DNA of 58,144 nucleotides from an uncultured Chthonomonas sp. (GTDB taxonomy: Bacteria; Armatimonadota; Chthonomonadetes; Chthonomonadales; CAJBBX01), in assembly GCA_903951425.1 (NCBI GenBank), contig CAJBBX010000092.1, positions 1 through 58,144 of the forward strand, given 5' to 3'. Positions 1-7,367 of the stretch are shown one piece after another. The first letter of the stretch is position 1; each line of letters starts with the position of its first letter. Below the pieces are notes generated by a model. The model worked only from the letters and a program-made list of their open reading frames with translations, was not told the origin of the DNA and did no database searches. The position numbers and the translations under genes were made by a program.

Positions 1-1341
1 CCCGGCACATGGCATCACCTGTCCATCCCGATCAGTTCCCTGACCGAGGATCTGTTCGAGGACGGGATCGGCTTCGACGGTTCGTCCATTCGTGGCTTCC
101 AGGCCATCAACGAGTCCGACATGCTGCTGGTGCCGGATCCGTCGACGGCGTTCGTGGACCCCTTCACCGAGGAACCCACCATCGTCATCATCGCCGATGT
201 TGAGGATCCCATCACCCGCGAGCGCTACTCCCGCGACCCGCGTAACGTGGCCAAGAAGGCCGAGGCCTACCTCAAGTCCACCGGCATCGCAGATACCGTC
301 TACTTCGGGCCGGAGGCCGAGTTCTTCATCTTCAACGATGTGCGGTACGACACGAACTCCCACTCCGGCTACTACTTCCTGGACAGCGACGAGGGGATTT
401 GGAACAGCGGCCGCGACGAGAAGCCGAACCTGGGCTACAAGGTCCGCTACAAGGGTGGCTACTACCCGGTTCCGCCCACGGACTCGCATCAGGACCTGCG
501 CACCCAGATGATGCTGACCCTGGGCGACGTGGGCATCGAGACCGAAGTACACCATCACGAGGTGGGCACTGCCGGGCAGAGCGAGATCGGCATGAAGTTC
601 GGCCCGCTGCTCGACTGCGCCGATGCGCTGATGAAGTTCAAGTACGTCATCAAGAACGTGGCCGTCCAGAACGGCTACACAGCCACGTTCATGCCGAAGC
701 CCCTGTTCCAGGACAACGGCTCCGGCATGCACTGCCACCAGTCGCTCTGGAAGGCCGGCGTCAACATGATGTACGACGAGCGCGGCTACGCGGGCCTCTC
801 GGAGACCGCCATCTACTACATCGGCGGCATCCTGAAGCACGCCGCGTCGATCCTGGCCCTGGCCGCTCCGACGACCAACTCCTACCGCCGCCTGGTTCCG
901 GGCTACGAGGCCCCGATCAACCTGATCTACTCGCAGCGCAACCGCTCTGCCTGCGTCCGCATCCCCATGTACAGCAAGTCGGCCAAGGCCAAGCGGATCG
1001 AGTTCCGCGCCCCGGATCCCACCTGCAACCCGTACCTGGCCTTCCCCGCCATGATGCTGGCCGGCCTCGACGGTATCGAGAACAAGATCCTGCCGCCGGA
1101 GCCCATTGACCGCGACCTCTACGAGATGGAACCCGAGGAGCGCCACGGCATCAAGATGACCCCCGGCAGCCTAGCCGAGGCGCTTGACGCGCTCGAGGCG
1201 GATCACGAGTACCTGCTGAAGGGCGGCGTCTTCACGCCGGACCTGATCTCCACCTACATCGCCTACAAGCGGCTCAACGAGTGCGACGCCGTGGCCCTGA
1301 GGCCGCACCCGCACGAGTTCCACCTGTACTACGACGCCTAG
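1..1341 (+). CDS. glnA: Type I glutamine synthetase, 5' truncated by the window edge
   Basis: Glutamine synthetase makes glutamine from glutamate, ammonia and ATP in the cytoplasm. The frame is open from base 1, so roughly the first 30 residues lie outside the window; 446 residues are visible. The visible start has the beta-Grasp motif [13 protein letters not shown]. Then come the metal/glutamate region GPEAEFFIF, the ATP-loop motif [14 protein letters not shown], the NRSACVRIP arginine block and the [18 protein letters not shown] block. Near the C terminus DLYEMEPEE aligns with the adenylylation-loop tyrosine of GSI-beta enzymes (E. coli Tyr397), so control by GlnE is possible; no glnE is in the window. 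The PII gene lies about 720 bases downstream on the same strand, which supports a nitrogen-control locus. A strong hairpin follows the stop. Confidence 0.97.
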   Translation, partial: PGTWHHLSIPISSLTEDLFEDGIGFDGSSIRGFQAINESDMLLVPDPSTAFVDPFTEEPTIVIIADVEDPITRERYSRDPRNVAKKAEAYLKSTGIADTVYFGPEAEFFIFNDVRYDTNSHSGYYFLDSDEGIWNSGRDEKPNLGYKVRYKGGYYPVPPTDSHQDLRTQMMLTLGDVGIETEVHHHEVGTAGQSEIGMKFGPLLDCADALMKFKYVIKNVAVQNGYTATFMPKPLFQDNGSGMHCHQSLWKAGVNMMYDERGYAGLSETAIYYIGGILKHAASILALAAPTTNSYRRLVPGYEAPINLIYSQRNRSACVRIPMYSKSAKAKRIEFRAPDPTCNPYLAFPAMMLAGLDGIENKILPPEPIDRDLYEMEPEERHGIKMTPGSLAEALDALEADHEYLLKGGVFTPDLISTYIAYKRLNECDAVALRPHPHEFHLYYDA

Positions 1342-1363
1342 GCGAACACCGCCGAGACCGATC

Positions 1364-1401
1364 CGCAAGGCCCGCACCCGGCAACGGTGGCGGGCCTTGC
1401 G
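1364..1401 (+). terminator. Hairpin terminator after glnA
   Basis: A perfect 12-bp inverted repeat (CGCAAGGCCCGC at 1364-1375 and its complement at 1390-1401) with a 14-base loop starts 22 bases after the glnA stop. There is no T-run, so it may be a weak or Rho-assisted terminator. It separates glnA from the Uma2-glnB unit. Confidence 0.7.
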
Positions 1402-1412
1402 TGCAAGAGGCC

Positions 1413-1441
1413 TTCGCGCCGCTCTGCACCGGCTGTATAAT
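1413..1441 (+). promoter_or_regulatory. Putative sigma-70-type promoter for the Uma2-glnB unit
   Basis: A perfect TATAAT at 1436-1441 lies 27 bases before the Uma2 ATG. A weak TTCGCG sits 17 bases further upstream as a possible -35 box. In DNA this GC-rich a perfect -10 hexamer at the right distance from a gene is meaningful, and the second Uma2 gene has the same arrangement. Confidence 0.5.
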
Positions 1442-1468
1442 GCAGCGGGGCCAGGAGGCTCCCCGACC

Positions 1469-2068
1469 ATGACCACCGTCATCGACGCAACGAGCGGCAT
1501 GACCTTTGAGGAGTTCTTGCGCCTGGACGGGCACTACGAGTACGTCAATGGAAAGGCGATCGAAATGTCCCCGATCTCAGAAGAGCACTCCGATATCGGT
1601 TGCTTCGTCGGCGCCCTCCTCAGGCTCTTCACCGAACAAGGTGGCGGCGGGCGCGTCCTTGGTCACCCCTATGTAATGAGGCCCGTTGCGGGCGAGACGG
1701 GACGCGCTCCCGACGTCATGTTCGTCAGTTCCGAGCATCTGGACCGCATCAAGCCCACCCACCTGGAGGGGCCCGCCGATCTGGTGGTGGAGGTCGTGAG
1801 CCCCGAGAGCCGCGTCCGCGACCGGGGCGACAAGTTCTACGAGTACGAGCAGGCCGGCGTGCGGGAGTACTGGATCATCGACTCGGACCACAAGCGCGCC
1901 GAGTTCTACCGATTGGGCAGCGACGGCGCCTACGAGCCGGCTCCTCGCGCCGCGGACGGCCGCTACGAGAGCGCCATTACGCGGGGCTCTGGATCGGCGT
2001 CGGATGGTTCTGGGACCGCCCGCCCGTCCTCTCGGTCCTGCGCGAATGGGGGATCATTGCCTGAATGA
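1469..2068 (+). CDS. Uma2 family (DUF820) PD-(D/E)xK nuclease-fold protein with apparent C-terminal frameshift
   Basis: Uma2 proteins are small restriction-endonuclease-fold proteins; their physiological role is mostly unknown. The ATG at 1469 is chosen because CAGGAGG sits about 10 bases upstream. The 199-residue product shows the family core: D82 (APDVMF), E108 in LVVEVVSP, K122 in DRGDKFYEYEQAGVREYW, and the WIID strand. The family's usual tail does not appear in this frame, which ends in a Ser/Gly-rich stretch unlike Uma2. The tail GLWIGVGWFWDRPP is encoded in the -1 frame, ending at a TGA at 2062-2064 that abuts the glnB ATG. One extra G in the GGGG run at 1982-1985 would join the two as SAITRGLWIGV. 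Either the gene is naturally shifted or a base is missing from the assembly. The core assignment is secure; whether the product is functional is not. Confidence 0.85.
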   Translation: MTTVIDATSGMTFEEFLRLDGHYEYVNGKAIEMSPISEEHSDIGCFVGALLRLFTEQGGGGRVLGHPYVMRPVAGETGRAPDVMFVSSEHLDRIKPTHLEGPADLVVEVVSPESRVRDRGDKFYEYEQAGVREYWIIDSDHKRAEFYRLGSDGAYEPAPRAADGRYESAITRGSGSASDGSGTARPSSRSCANGGSLPE

Positions 2069-2403
2069 AGCAGATTGAGTGCATCATCCGGCCCTACAAG
2101 CTCGACGAGGTGAAGATCGCCCTCAGCGAGATCGGCGTCACGGGGATGACCATCAGCGACGTGCGCGGCTTCGGCCGCCAGCGGGGCCACACCGAGCGGT
2201 TCCGAGGGGCGGAATACGCCATCGAGATGCCGCCGAAGGTCAAGATCGAGATGATGGTCCGTGACGAGGACGCCGAGGAGATCATTGAGACGCTGGTGCG
2301 CCATGCACGGACCGGCGAACCGGGCGACGGCAAGATCTTCGTCCTGCCACTGGAGGAGGCCGTCCGAATCCGCACCGAGGAGAGCGGCGACGAGGTGCTG
2401 TAG
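2065..2403 (+). CDS. glnB: Nitrogen regulatory protein PII
   Basis: PII senses 2-oxoglutarate and ATP/ADP and controls nitrogen enzymes, including glutamine synthetase through GlnE. The 112-residue length and sequence are standard. MKQIECIIRPYKLDEVK opens the fold. The T-loop GFGRQRGHTERFRGAEY carries Tyr51, the uridylylation site, while residue 46 is Phe rather than the Tyr of E. coli. TGEPGDGKIFVLPLEEAVRIRTEE is the B/C-loop nucleotide-binding segment. The ATG overlaps the Uma2 stop (ATGA), or directly follows the TGA of the alternative Uma2 tail, so glnB is probably translated by coupling; GGGGG lies about 12 bases upstream. No amtB is adjacent, so GlnB rather than GlnK is the safer name. 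Confidence 0.96.
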   Translation: MKQIECIIRPYKLDEVKIALSEIGVTGMTISDVRGFGRQRGHTERFRGAEYAIEMPPKVKIEMMVRDEDAEEIIETLVRHARTGEPGDGKIFVLPLEEAVRIRTEESGDEVL

Positions 2404-2433
2404 TCCCCGCCGCCGCACAGGCTCGCCCGCAGG

Positions 2434-2946
2434 CTATCGGACGGTGCGCCAGTCTCCGTTGTCGTCCATGTACTCCACCAGCGTTACGGGGCTGATGACA
2501 CCCTTGCCGGCGGCTTGCCCGGTCACCCGGAGCTTCGGCATCGTGTCGTTGAGCTTCTTCTGGGCCTTCGCCGCTCCGGTGAACATGATGAACCGCTGCA
2601 CGCCCCGGCGGGTCCAGGCGAAGCCCGGCCTGCGGGCCAGCGCCGGCGGAACCGTGGCGTGGCACGCGGTGCGGGCGGTGGCATCGGCCTCCTTGGCTGT
2701 GAGGACCTTGTCGGTCGAGTCGGTCAGGTCGAGGCGGATGCCCGCGCCGGCCTTCACGCCGACGACTACGTAGCCCTCGACGGAGGCCAGGGTCTTGGCC
2801 GGCAGCTTGGTGCGAACGTACTCGTCGACGGTGACATACTGGTGCTGAGGCTTGGGCGCTCGGGCGGCCCCGGTCTGCGCTGAAGCGGGCATCAGGAGAG
2901 CGGCCAGGGCCAGGGCGGCCAGCCCGCCCTTGATGGGCGAAGACAT
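2434..2946 (-). CDS. Small secreted protein of unknown function
   Basis: 170 residues with a clear Sec signal peptide: MSSPIKGG, a hydrophobic run to about residue 21, and a likely cut after ASA (ASA|QTG). The mature part is a small alpha/beta domain with no family I recognise. It contains a DEYVRTKLP helix, a VEGYVVVGVKAG strand pair, two cysteine-poor beta segments and a C-terminal LVEYMDDNGDWRTVR. The start is set by GGAGG 7 bases upstream; longer readings would run through the neighbouring promoter region. It is divergent from the glycosidase at 3070 and convergent with glnB. The VEGYVV pattern is reminiscent of short OB-fold-like secreted proteins, but I cannot name it. Confidence 0.75.
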   Translation of the reverse strand: MSSPIKGGLAALALAALLMPASAQTGAARAPKPQHQYVTVDEYVRTKLPAKTLASVEGYVVVGVKAGAGIRLDLTDSTDKVLTAKEADATARTACHATVPPALARRPGFAWTRRGVQRFIMFTGAAKAQKKLNDTMPKLRVTGQAAGKGVISPVTLVEYMDDNGDWRTVR

Positions 2947-3069
2947 CGTGCTATCCTCCTTCGGTCGGTGGGCGGCCGGCCCAGAGACCCCGAGTTGGTA
3001 CCGATACGATACCGCGAAGCCCCGCCCGACGTATGCCATAATGGGCCTCTCTCCCGCACTTCGGAGCCT

Positions 3070-5328
3070 ATGATCACCTCGCCCCTTCGCCGGTTGCGCC
3101 GTCGTCTGCGCTGGGCGTCGGCCGCGCTGTCGGCGCTGTCGGCTCTGGCGGCCCTTTCCACGGCTTCCGCCCAGACTCCCGAAGGACACACCAGCCCGGC
3201 TATGGGCCCCTTCCCGCGGGCCGCTGCAGTCGACTTCCGGTACCTTCTCGACGCCCCGGCCGGCAAGCACGGCTTCGTGGGCGCCGGTAAGCCCGGCAAG
3301 GGCTTCACCTTCGCCGACGGCCGCCGCGCCCGGTTCTGGGGCGTGAACATCAGCGGCAAGAGCGTCTTCGTGCCCGACGCCACCATAGCGCGGGTGGTCG
3401 ATGTGCTGGCCCGCGCAGGATGCAATATGGTGCGCCTCGAGGCCATCGACTCCGTGGGCGGCCTCCTCGACTCGCCCAGCGCCACCGCATCGCGCCGGCT
3501 GGACGAAGCGCGCCTGGCCCACATCGACACATGGACGCACGAGCTGCGGCAGCGCGGCATCTACTACTACTTCGACCTGCTCGACTTCCGGCAGTTCCGC
3601 GCCGCCGACGGCGTGGCCTCGGTGGCTGAAGTGGGCCGGGCTGCGCGCCCCTATGCCTGCTTCGACCGGCGGCTCATCGCCCTGCAGAAGGAGTATGCCA
3701 CCCAGCTCCTGAGGCATCGCAACCCGAGGACCGGCCTGCGGTATGTCGATGACCCGGCGCTGGCCCTGGTGGAGATCTGCAACGAGCACGGCCTCCTCAT
3801 CCGTCCCCGGGCGCTGGGCGCCCTGGCCGATCCCTACGCGGAGGCGCTGCAGCGCCAATGGAACGCCTGGTTGCTGGCGCGCTATGGCTCTAGGGCCCGA
3901 ATGGCCTCGGCCTGGGCTGCCGACGACTCCTCACCGTCGCCCGCCGGCGAGGACCCGGCGCTGGGCACGGTGGGGCTTCCCGACCTGTCCGGCGCAGCCC
4001 GAGCCCGCGTGGCCGACGGCGTACGGTTCTGCACCGCGACGCAGTCCGCCTACTTCGCCGAGATGCGCGCCCACCTGCGATCCATCGGCCTGCGCGTGCC
4101 CGTCACGGCTACGGTCTCGTCAGACAGCATGGCCGACGTGGCATCGACCAGCGGCATGGACTTCACAGCCGGCAACATCTACGCCGACCACCCGGTCTTC
4201 GCGGGACGCGACTGGCAGGGCGCATTCCTATTCAATGACGTCAACCCGCTCCGCGGCGCCTCTGCGTGGCACGCAGGGGCAGCGCTGGCCTCGCTAAGGT
4301 GGCGCGGCAAGCCTGTTGTGGTGCGCGAATGGGCGACGGTCTGGCCCAACCGCTACCGCTGCACCGCCGTGCCCGAGATGGCCGCCTATGCCGCCCTACA
4401 GGACGTGGATGCCGTGCTGCTCTTCGGGTACCAGATCGCAACCAAGCCGGAAGAGCTCTCCGACTTCGACCATCAGGCCGACCCTACCGTCTGGGGCCTC
4501 TTCGGCCACGGCGCGGCGGCCTTTCTGCGGCCCGGCGCACCGGCGGCCGACCGTGTCCGGGTCGCCCACTCCCCCGAGCGGCTGGCCGCGTGGCCCTGCA
4601 CCGTCAGCGATGTGCATCGGGCGGGCTGGTTCTGCGGAGTGGACAACCTCGTGGGCCCGGCGCCGGCCACAACGCGCCGCGTCGACGTGCGCGCCGAGGC
4701 GGGGATGCGCGGCGCCGTGAAGGTCATGATCCCCGGCTACGCGCCTGACCGGCTCGCCACGGCCTCCGAAGGCGTCTACATCGCGCTGGGCGGGCGCGTG
4801 GTGCGCAACACGGCGGCGGGCCGGATGCGAACGCAGACGCCCCACTCCGCCTCGCTGGCGGGCGAGATGACCCCCGGCGCCGGGCACCCCTTCGGCCCAT
4901 GGCGCCTGAAGACCGCCAGCCCCATAGCGGCCCTGATGGCAACCAGCCTGGACGGCAGGCCTTTCGCCACATCGCGCCACTACTCGGTGAAGATGGTCAC
5001 CCAGGCCGTCAACACCGGCCAACGCATGGAGCCCGCCGAGGCAGGCGCGCCGGCCCGGTTCCGCATCGCCGATTGGGGCACGCCGCCGGTGGTCACGATG
5101 GGCCGCGCCTCTGCGACGGCAACTGTCCTTACGCTGCATGGCCGGCCCCTGCTCAGCCTGGGAATGGTGGACGGCACGTGGGAGCTGGTCGTACGCGACG
5201 GTTGCGCCAGCCTGCTCTGCGACACCGGCGGCATCAAGGGCACGCTCTTCGGGCGCCGGATCACGACGGTGGCCGACCGCGTCGTGATGTCGCCCGCCAC
5301 AGCCGCGCCACGAAAGGGAAGCCCATGA
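3070..5328 (+). CDS. Secreted clan-A (GH5-like) glycoside hydrolase
   Basis: 752 residues. An arginine-rich N-region and hydrophobic core end at STASAQ (cut near residue 34), so the protein is exported. The domain up to about residue 430 resembles a (beta/alpha)8 cellulase-like barrel: RFWGVNISG early, NMVRLEAID on the third strand, E239 in EICNEHG as the likely acid/base, and E420 in VVVREWATVW as the likely nucleophile. These positions follow the clan-A pattern. Residues 430-752 form beta-rich accessory domains of unknown type. The ATG at 3070 is preferred to upstream in-frame codons because the signal peptide begins there. The stop overlaps the dapF start (ATGA). The glycan substrate cannot be inferred from sequence. 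Confidence 0.8.
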   Translation: MITSPLRRLRRRLRWASAALSALSALAALSTASAQTPEGHTSPAMGPFPRAAAVDFRYLLDAPAGKHGFVGAGKPGKGFTFADGRRARFWGVNISGKSVFVPDATIARVVDVLARAGCNMVRLEAIDSVGGLLDSPSATASRRLDEARLAHIDTWTHELRQRGIYYYFDLLDFRQFRAADGVASVAEVGRAARPYACFDRRLIALQKEYATQLLRHRNPRTGLRYVDDPALALVEICNEHGLLIRPRALGALADPYAEALQRQWNAWLLARYGSRARMASAWAADDSSPSPAGEDPALGTVGLPDLSGAARARVADGVRFCTATQSAYFAEMRAHLRSIGLRVPVTATVSSDSMADVASTSGMDFTAGNIYADHPVFAGRDWQGAFLFNDVNPLRGASAWHAGAALASLRWRGKPVVVREWATVWPNRYRCTAVPEMAAYAALQDVDAVLLFGYQIATKPEELSDFDHQADPTVWGLFGHGAAAFLRPGAPAADRVRVAHSPERLAAWPCTVSDVHRAGWFCGVDNLVGPAPATTRRVDVRAEAGMRGAVKVMIPGYAPDRLATASEGVYIALGGRVVRNTAAGRMRTQTPHSASLAGEMTPGAGHPFGPWRLKTASPIAALMATSLDGRPFATSRHYSVKMVTQAVNTGQRMEPAEAGAPARFRIADWGTPPVVTMGRASATATVLTLHGRPLLSLGMVDGTWELVVRDGCASLLCDTGGIKGTLFGRRITTVADRVVMSPATAAPRKGSP

Positions 5329-6188
5329 GACGCAGCCATCGTTTGATCCCATTCACCAAGATGCAGGGGGCCGGTAACGACTTCGTGGTGGTGGATGGAC
5401 GCGGCGTGCGCGACATGGACTGGTCGGGCTTCGCGCTGGAGGCCTGCGACCGGCACACGGGCATCGGCTCCGACGGGCTGCTTGTGGTGGACCGGGCGCG
5501 CCGGGCCGACGCCGCCATGCGCATGTTCAACCCGGACGGCACGCCCGATGTCTGCGGCAACGGGCTCCGGTGCATCGCCCGTTTCATCGCCGAGCGCGAT
5601 CCGGCGGCCATGGAGCGCGCACGCCTGGGCGAGCTTAGCATCTGCACCCTGGCCGGAGTGCGGCAGGCCCGAATCCTCGAGACAACTGCGGGCATCCGCG
5701 TAGCCGTGACCATGGGGCCACCCGCCTTCGATCCTGCGCGTGTGCCGGTGCTGGCGCCGGGCCCACAGGTCCTCGACTACCCGCTGGAGACTGCCGCGGG
5801 CCCCATCATCGTCAGCGCGCTCTCCACGGGCTCGACCCACGCCGTCACGTTCGTCGAGCGCTTGCCCGACGACGCCCGGTTCGGCGCCGTGAGCCCGCTG
5901 GTGGAGCGCCACGCCGTCTTCCCTGCCCGCACCAGCGTCATGTGGGCGCAGGTGATGGACCGGTCCACCATCCATGTCCGGATCTGGGAGCGGGGCGTCG
6001 GCGAGACGCTGGCCTGCGGAACGGGCGCCTGCGCCGTGGGCGTGGCGGCGATCCTGCGCGGCGAGGCGGACGGCGCGGTAGATGTGGTGAGCCGCGGCGG
6101 CGTCATCCACGTGGAGTGGGAGCCCGGCGGCTCGATCCGGCAGACCGGCGCCGCGGAGACCGTATACGAGGGCGTCTACACCACCTGA
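5325..6188 (+). CDS. dapF: Diaminopimelate epimerase
   Basis: DapF interconverts LL- and meso-diaminopimelate for lysine and peptidoglycan synthesis. The 287-residue product has the standard two-half fold. FTKMQGAGNDFVVVDG is at the start. The first catalytic cysteine is C77 in DVCGNGLRCIARF. The second is C231 in ETLACGTGACAV. GIGSDGLLV and the FNPDGT substrate loop are also present. The start codon overlaps the stop of the secreted glycosidase (ATGA at 5325-5328), implying coupled translation with an unrelated exported enzyme. It converges with dprA, 7 bases away. Presence of both cysteines argues for an active enzyme. Confidence 0.97.
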   Translation: MRRSHRLIPFTKMQGAGNDFVVVDGRGVRDMDWSGFALEACDRHTGIGSDGLLVVDRARRADAAMRMFNPDGTPDVCGNGLRCIARFIAERDPAAMERARLGELSICTLAGVRQARILETTAGIRVAVTMGPPAFDPARVPVLAPGPQVLDYPLETAAGPIIVSALSTGSTHAVTFVERLPDDARFGAVSPLVERHAVFPARTSVMWAQVMDRSTIHVRIWERGVGETLACGTGACAVGVAAILRGEADGAVDVVSRGGVIHVEWEPGGSIRQTGAAETVYEGVYTT

Positions 6189-6195
6189 CAGCCGC

Positions 6196-7281
6196 TCAGA
6201 GGACCCTCACGTAGGTGTTGCCGGGGAGGCGACGTACGTGGCCCGATAGCTCCAGCATCGTCAGCTCCACGGCCAGCTCCGAGGAGGGCAGCGCCAGCTC
6301 GGCCGCCAGGCCGTCCACGTGCTGCGGGCTCAGGCTCAGGGCCTCCAGCACGCGCCTCCGGGAGGGATCCATCTGCGTCGTGGGCACGGTGGCCCTCTGC
6401 CCGGGCCCATGGGTGCGAATATTGAGCGCCAGCAGTACGTCATCCGCCGACTGGATGAGCAGTGCGCCGTCGCGGATCAGGTCGTTGGTCCCGCGCGAGA
6501 AGGGCCTGTCCACGTTGCCCGGTATGGCCATGACGGTCTTGCCCTGCTCCGCGGCCTGCTGGGCGGTGATGAGGGCCCCGCTCTGCAGCCCGGCCTCCAC
6601 CACCAGCAGGCCCATGCCCAGTGCGCTGATGATCCGGTTGCGCTGGGGGAAGTGCCACGGCTCCGGCCCCGAACCCAGCGGGAACTCGGTGAGCAACGCC
6701 CCTTTGCCCTCGCGGACGATCCGCTCGAACATCGGCATGTTGTCCTGCGGGTAGCACTTGTCCAGCCCGCACCCCAGCACCGCGAGCGTCCGGCCTCCTG
6801 CGTCCAGCGCGGCCCGGTGTGCGGCGGCATCAATGCCTATGGCCCCGCCGCTGACAACGGTGAGGCCCGCCGCGGCCACGTCACCGACGATGGTCTTGGT
6901 GACGGCCCGGCCGTAGGGGCTGGCATGCCGCGAACCGACCACGGCCACTGCGAAGCGGTCGCGCTCGTCCAGCTCGCCGCGCATGAAGAGGATGGGCGGG
7001 GCGTCCTCCAGCTCGCGGAGCGCCTCCGGGTAGGCGGCGTCGTGGATCGTGAGCAGGCTTGCACCGAGCGCACGGAACCGGTTCATGTCGGAGTCGGTGG
7101 GCGCGTGGCGGGGATCGCGGAGCTTGGCCAGCGTGGCCGATTGTATTCCGGAGAGCTCGGACATCTCGTCGGTGTCTGCTGCCAGGATGGCTTCCGGGGA
7201 GCCCACTTCGTCCAGCAGGTGGCGCAGGCGCCGGGCGGGAAGCTGCACGTTGGCCAGGTTGATCCAGTGCTCAAGCGCCAT
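6196..7281 (-). CDS. dprA: DNA-processing protein DprA (DNA-protecting, competence)
   Basis: DprA loads RecA on incoming single-stranded DNA during natural transformation. The 361-residue product has the full order: an N-terminal helical SAM-like region (LSGIQSATLAKL), then the Rossmann-like core with VVGSRHASPYG, SGGAIGIDAAAHRAAL, FPLGSG, FPQRNRIISALG, EAGLQSGALITAQQAAEQG and VMAIPGNVDRPFSRGTNDLI. A C-terminal winged-helix-like domain (about residues 295-361) follows. Nothing is truncated. A prepilin-like gene at 20328 is the only other possible competence-related gene in the window, so competence is possible but not shown. Confidence 0.96.
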   Translation of the reverse strand: MALEHWINLANVQLPARRLRHLLDEVGSPEAILAADTDEMSELSGIQSATLAKLRDPRHAPTDSDMNRFRALGASLLTIHDAAYPEALRELEDAPPILFMRGELDERDRFAVAVVGSRHASPYGRAVTKTIVGDVAAAGLTVVSGGAIGIDAAAHRAALDAGGRTLAVLGCGLDKCYPQDNMPMFERIVREGKGALLTEFPLGSGPEPWHFPQRNRIISALGMGLLVVEAGLQSGALITAQQAAEQGKTVMAIPGNVDRPFSRGTNDLIRDGALLIQSADDVLLALNIRTHGPGQRATVPTTQMDPSRRRVLEALSLSPQHVDGLAAELALPSSELAVELTMLELSGHVRRLPGNTYVRVL

Positions 7282-7310
7282 TAATGTGCCGATCAGGCTT
7301 CTGATGTGCC

Positions 7311-7340
7311 GACAGGCGTGAGATCGCTCTCACGCCTGTC
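7311..7340 (-). terminator. Perfect 12-bp hairpin between PQQ-propeller gene and dprA
   Basis: GACAGGCGTGAG (7311-7322) pairs perfectly with CTCACGCCTGTC (7329-7340) around a 6-base loop. It lies 27 bases past the stop of the minus-strand propeller gene and 29 bases before the dprA start. No T-run follows on either strand, so it could equally be an operator or leader hairpin for dprA. Confidence 0.5.
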
Positions 7341-7367
7341 GAGTTCGAACGGGTTCAGGCCGTGCGG

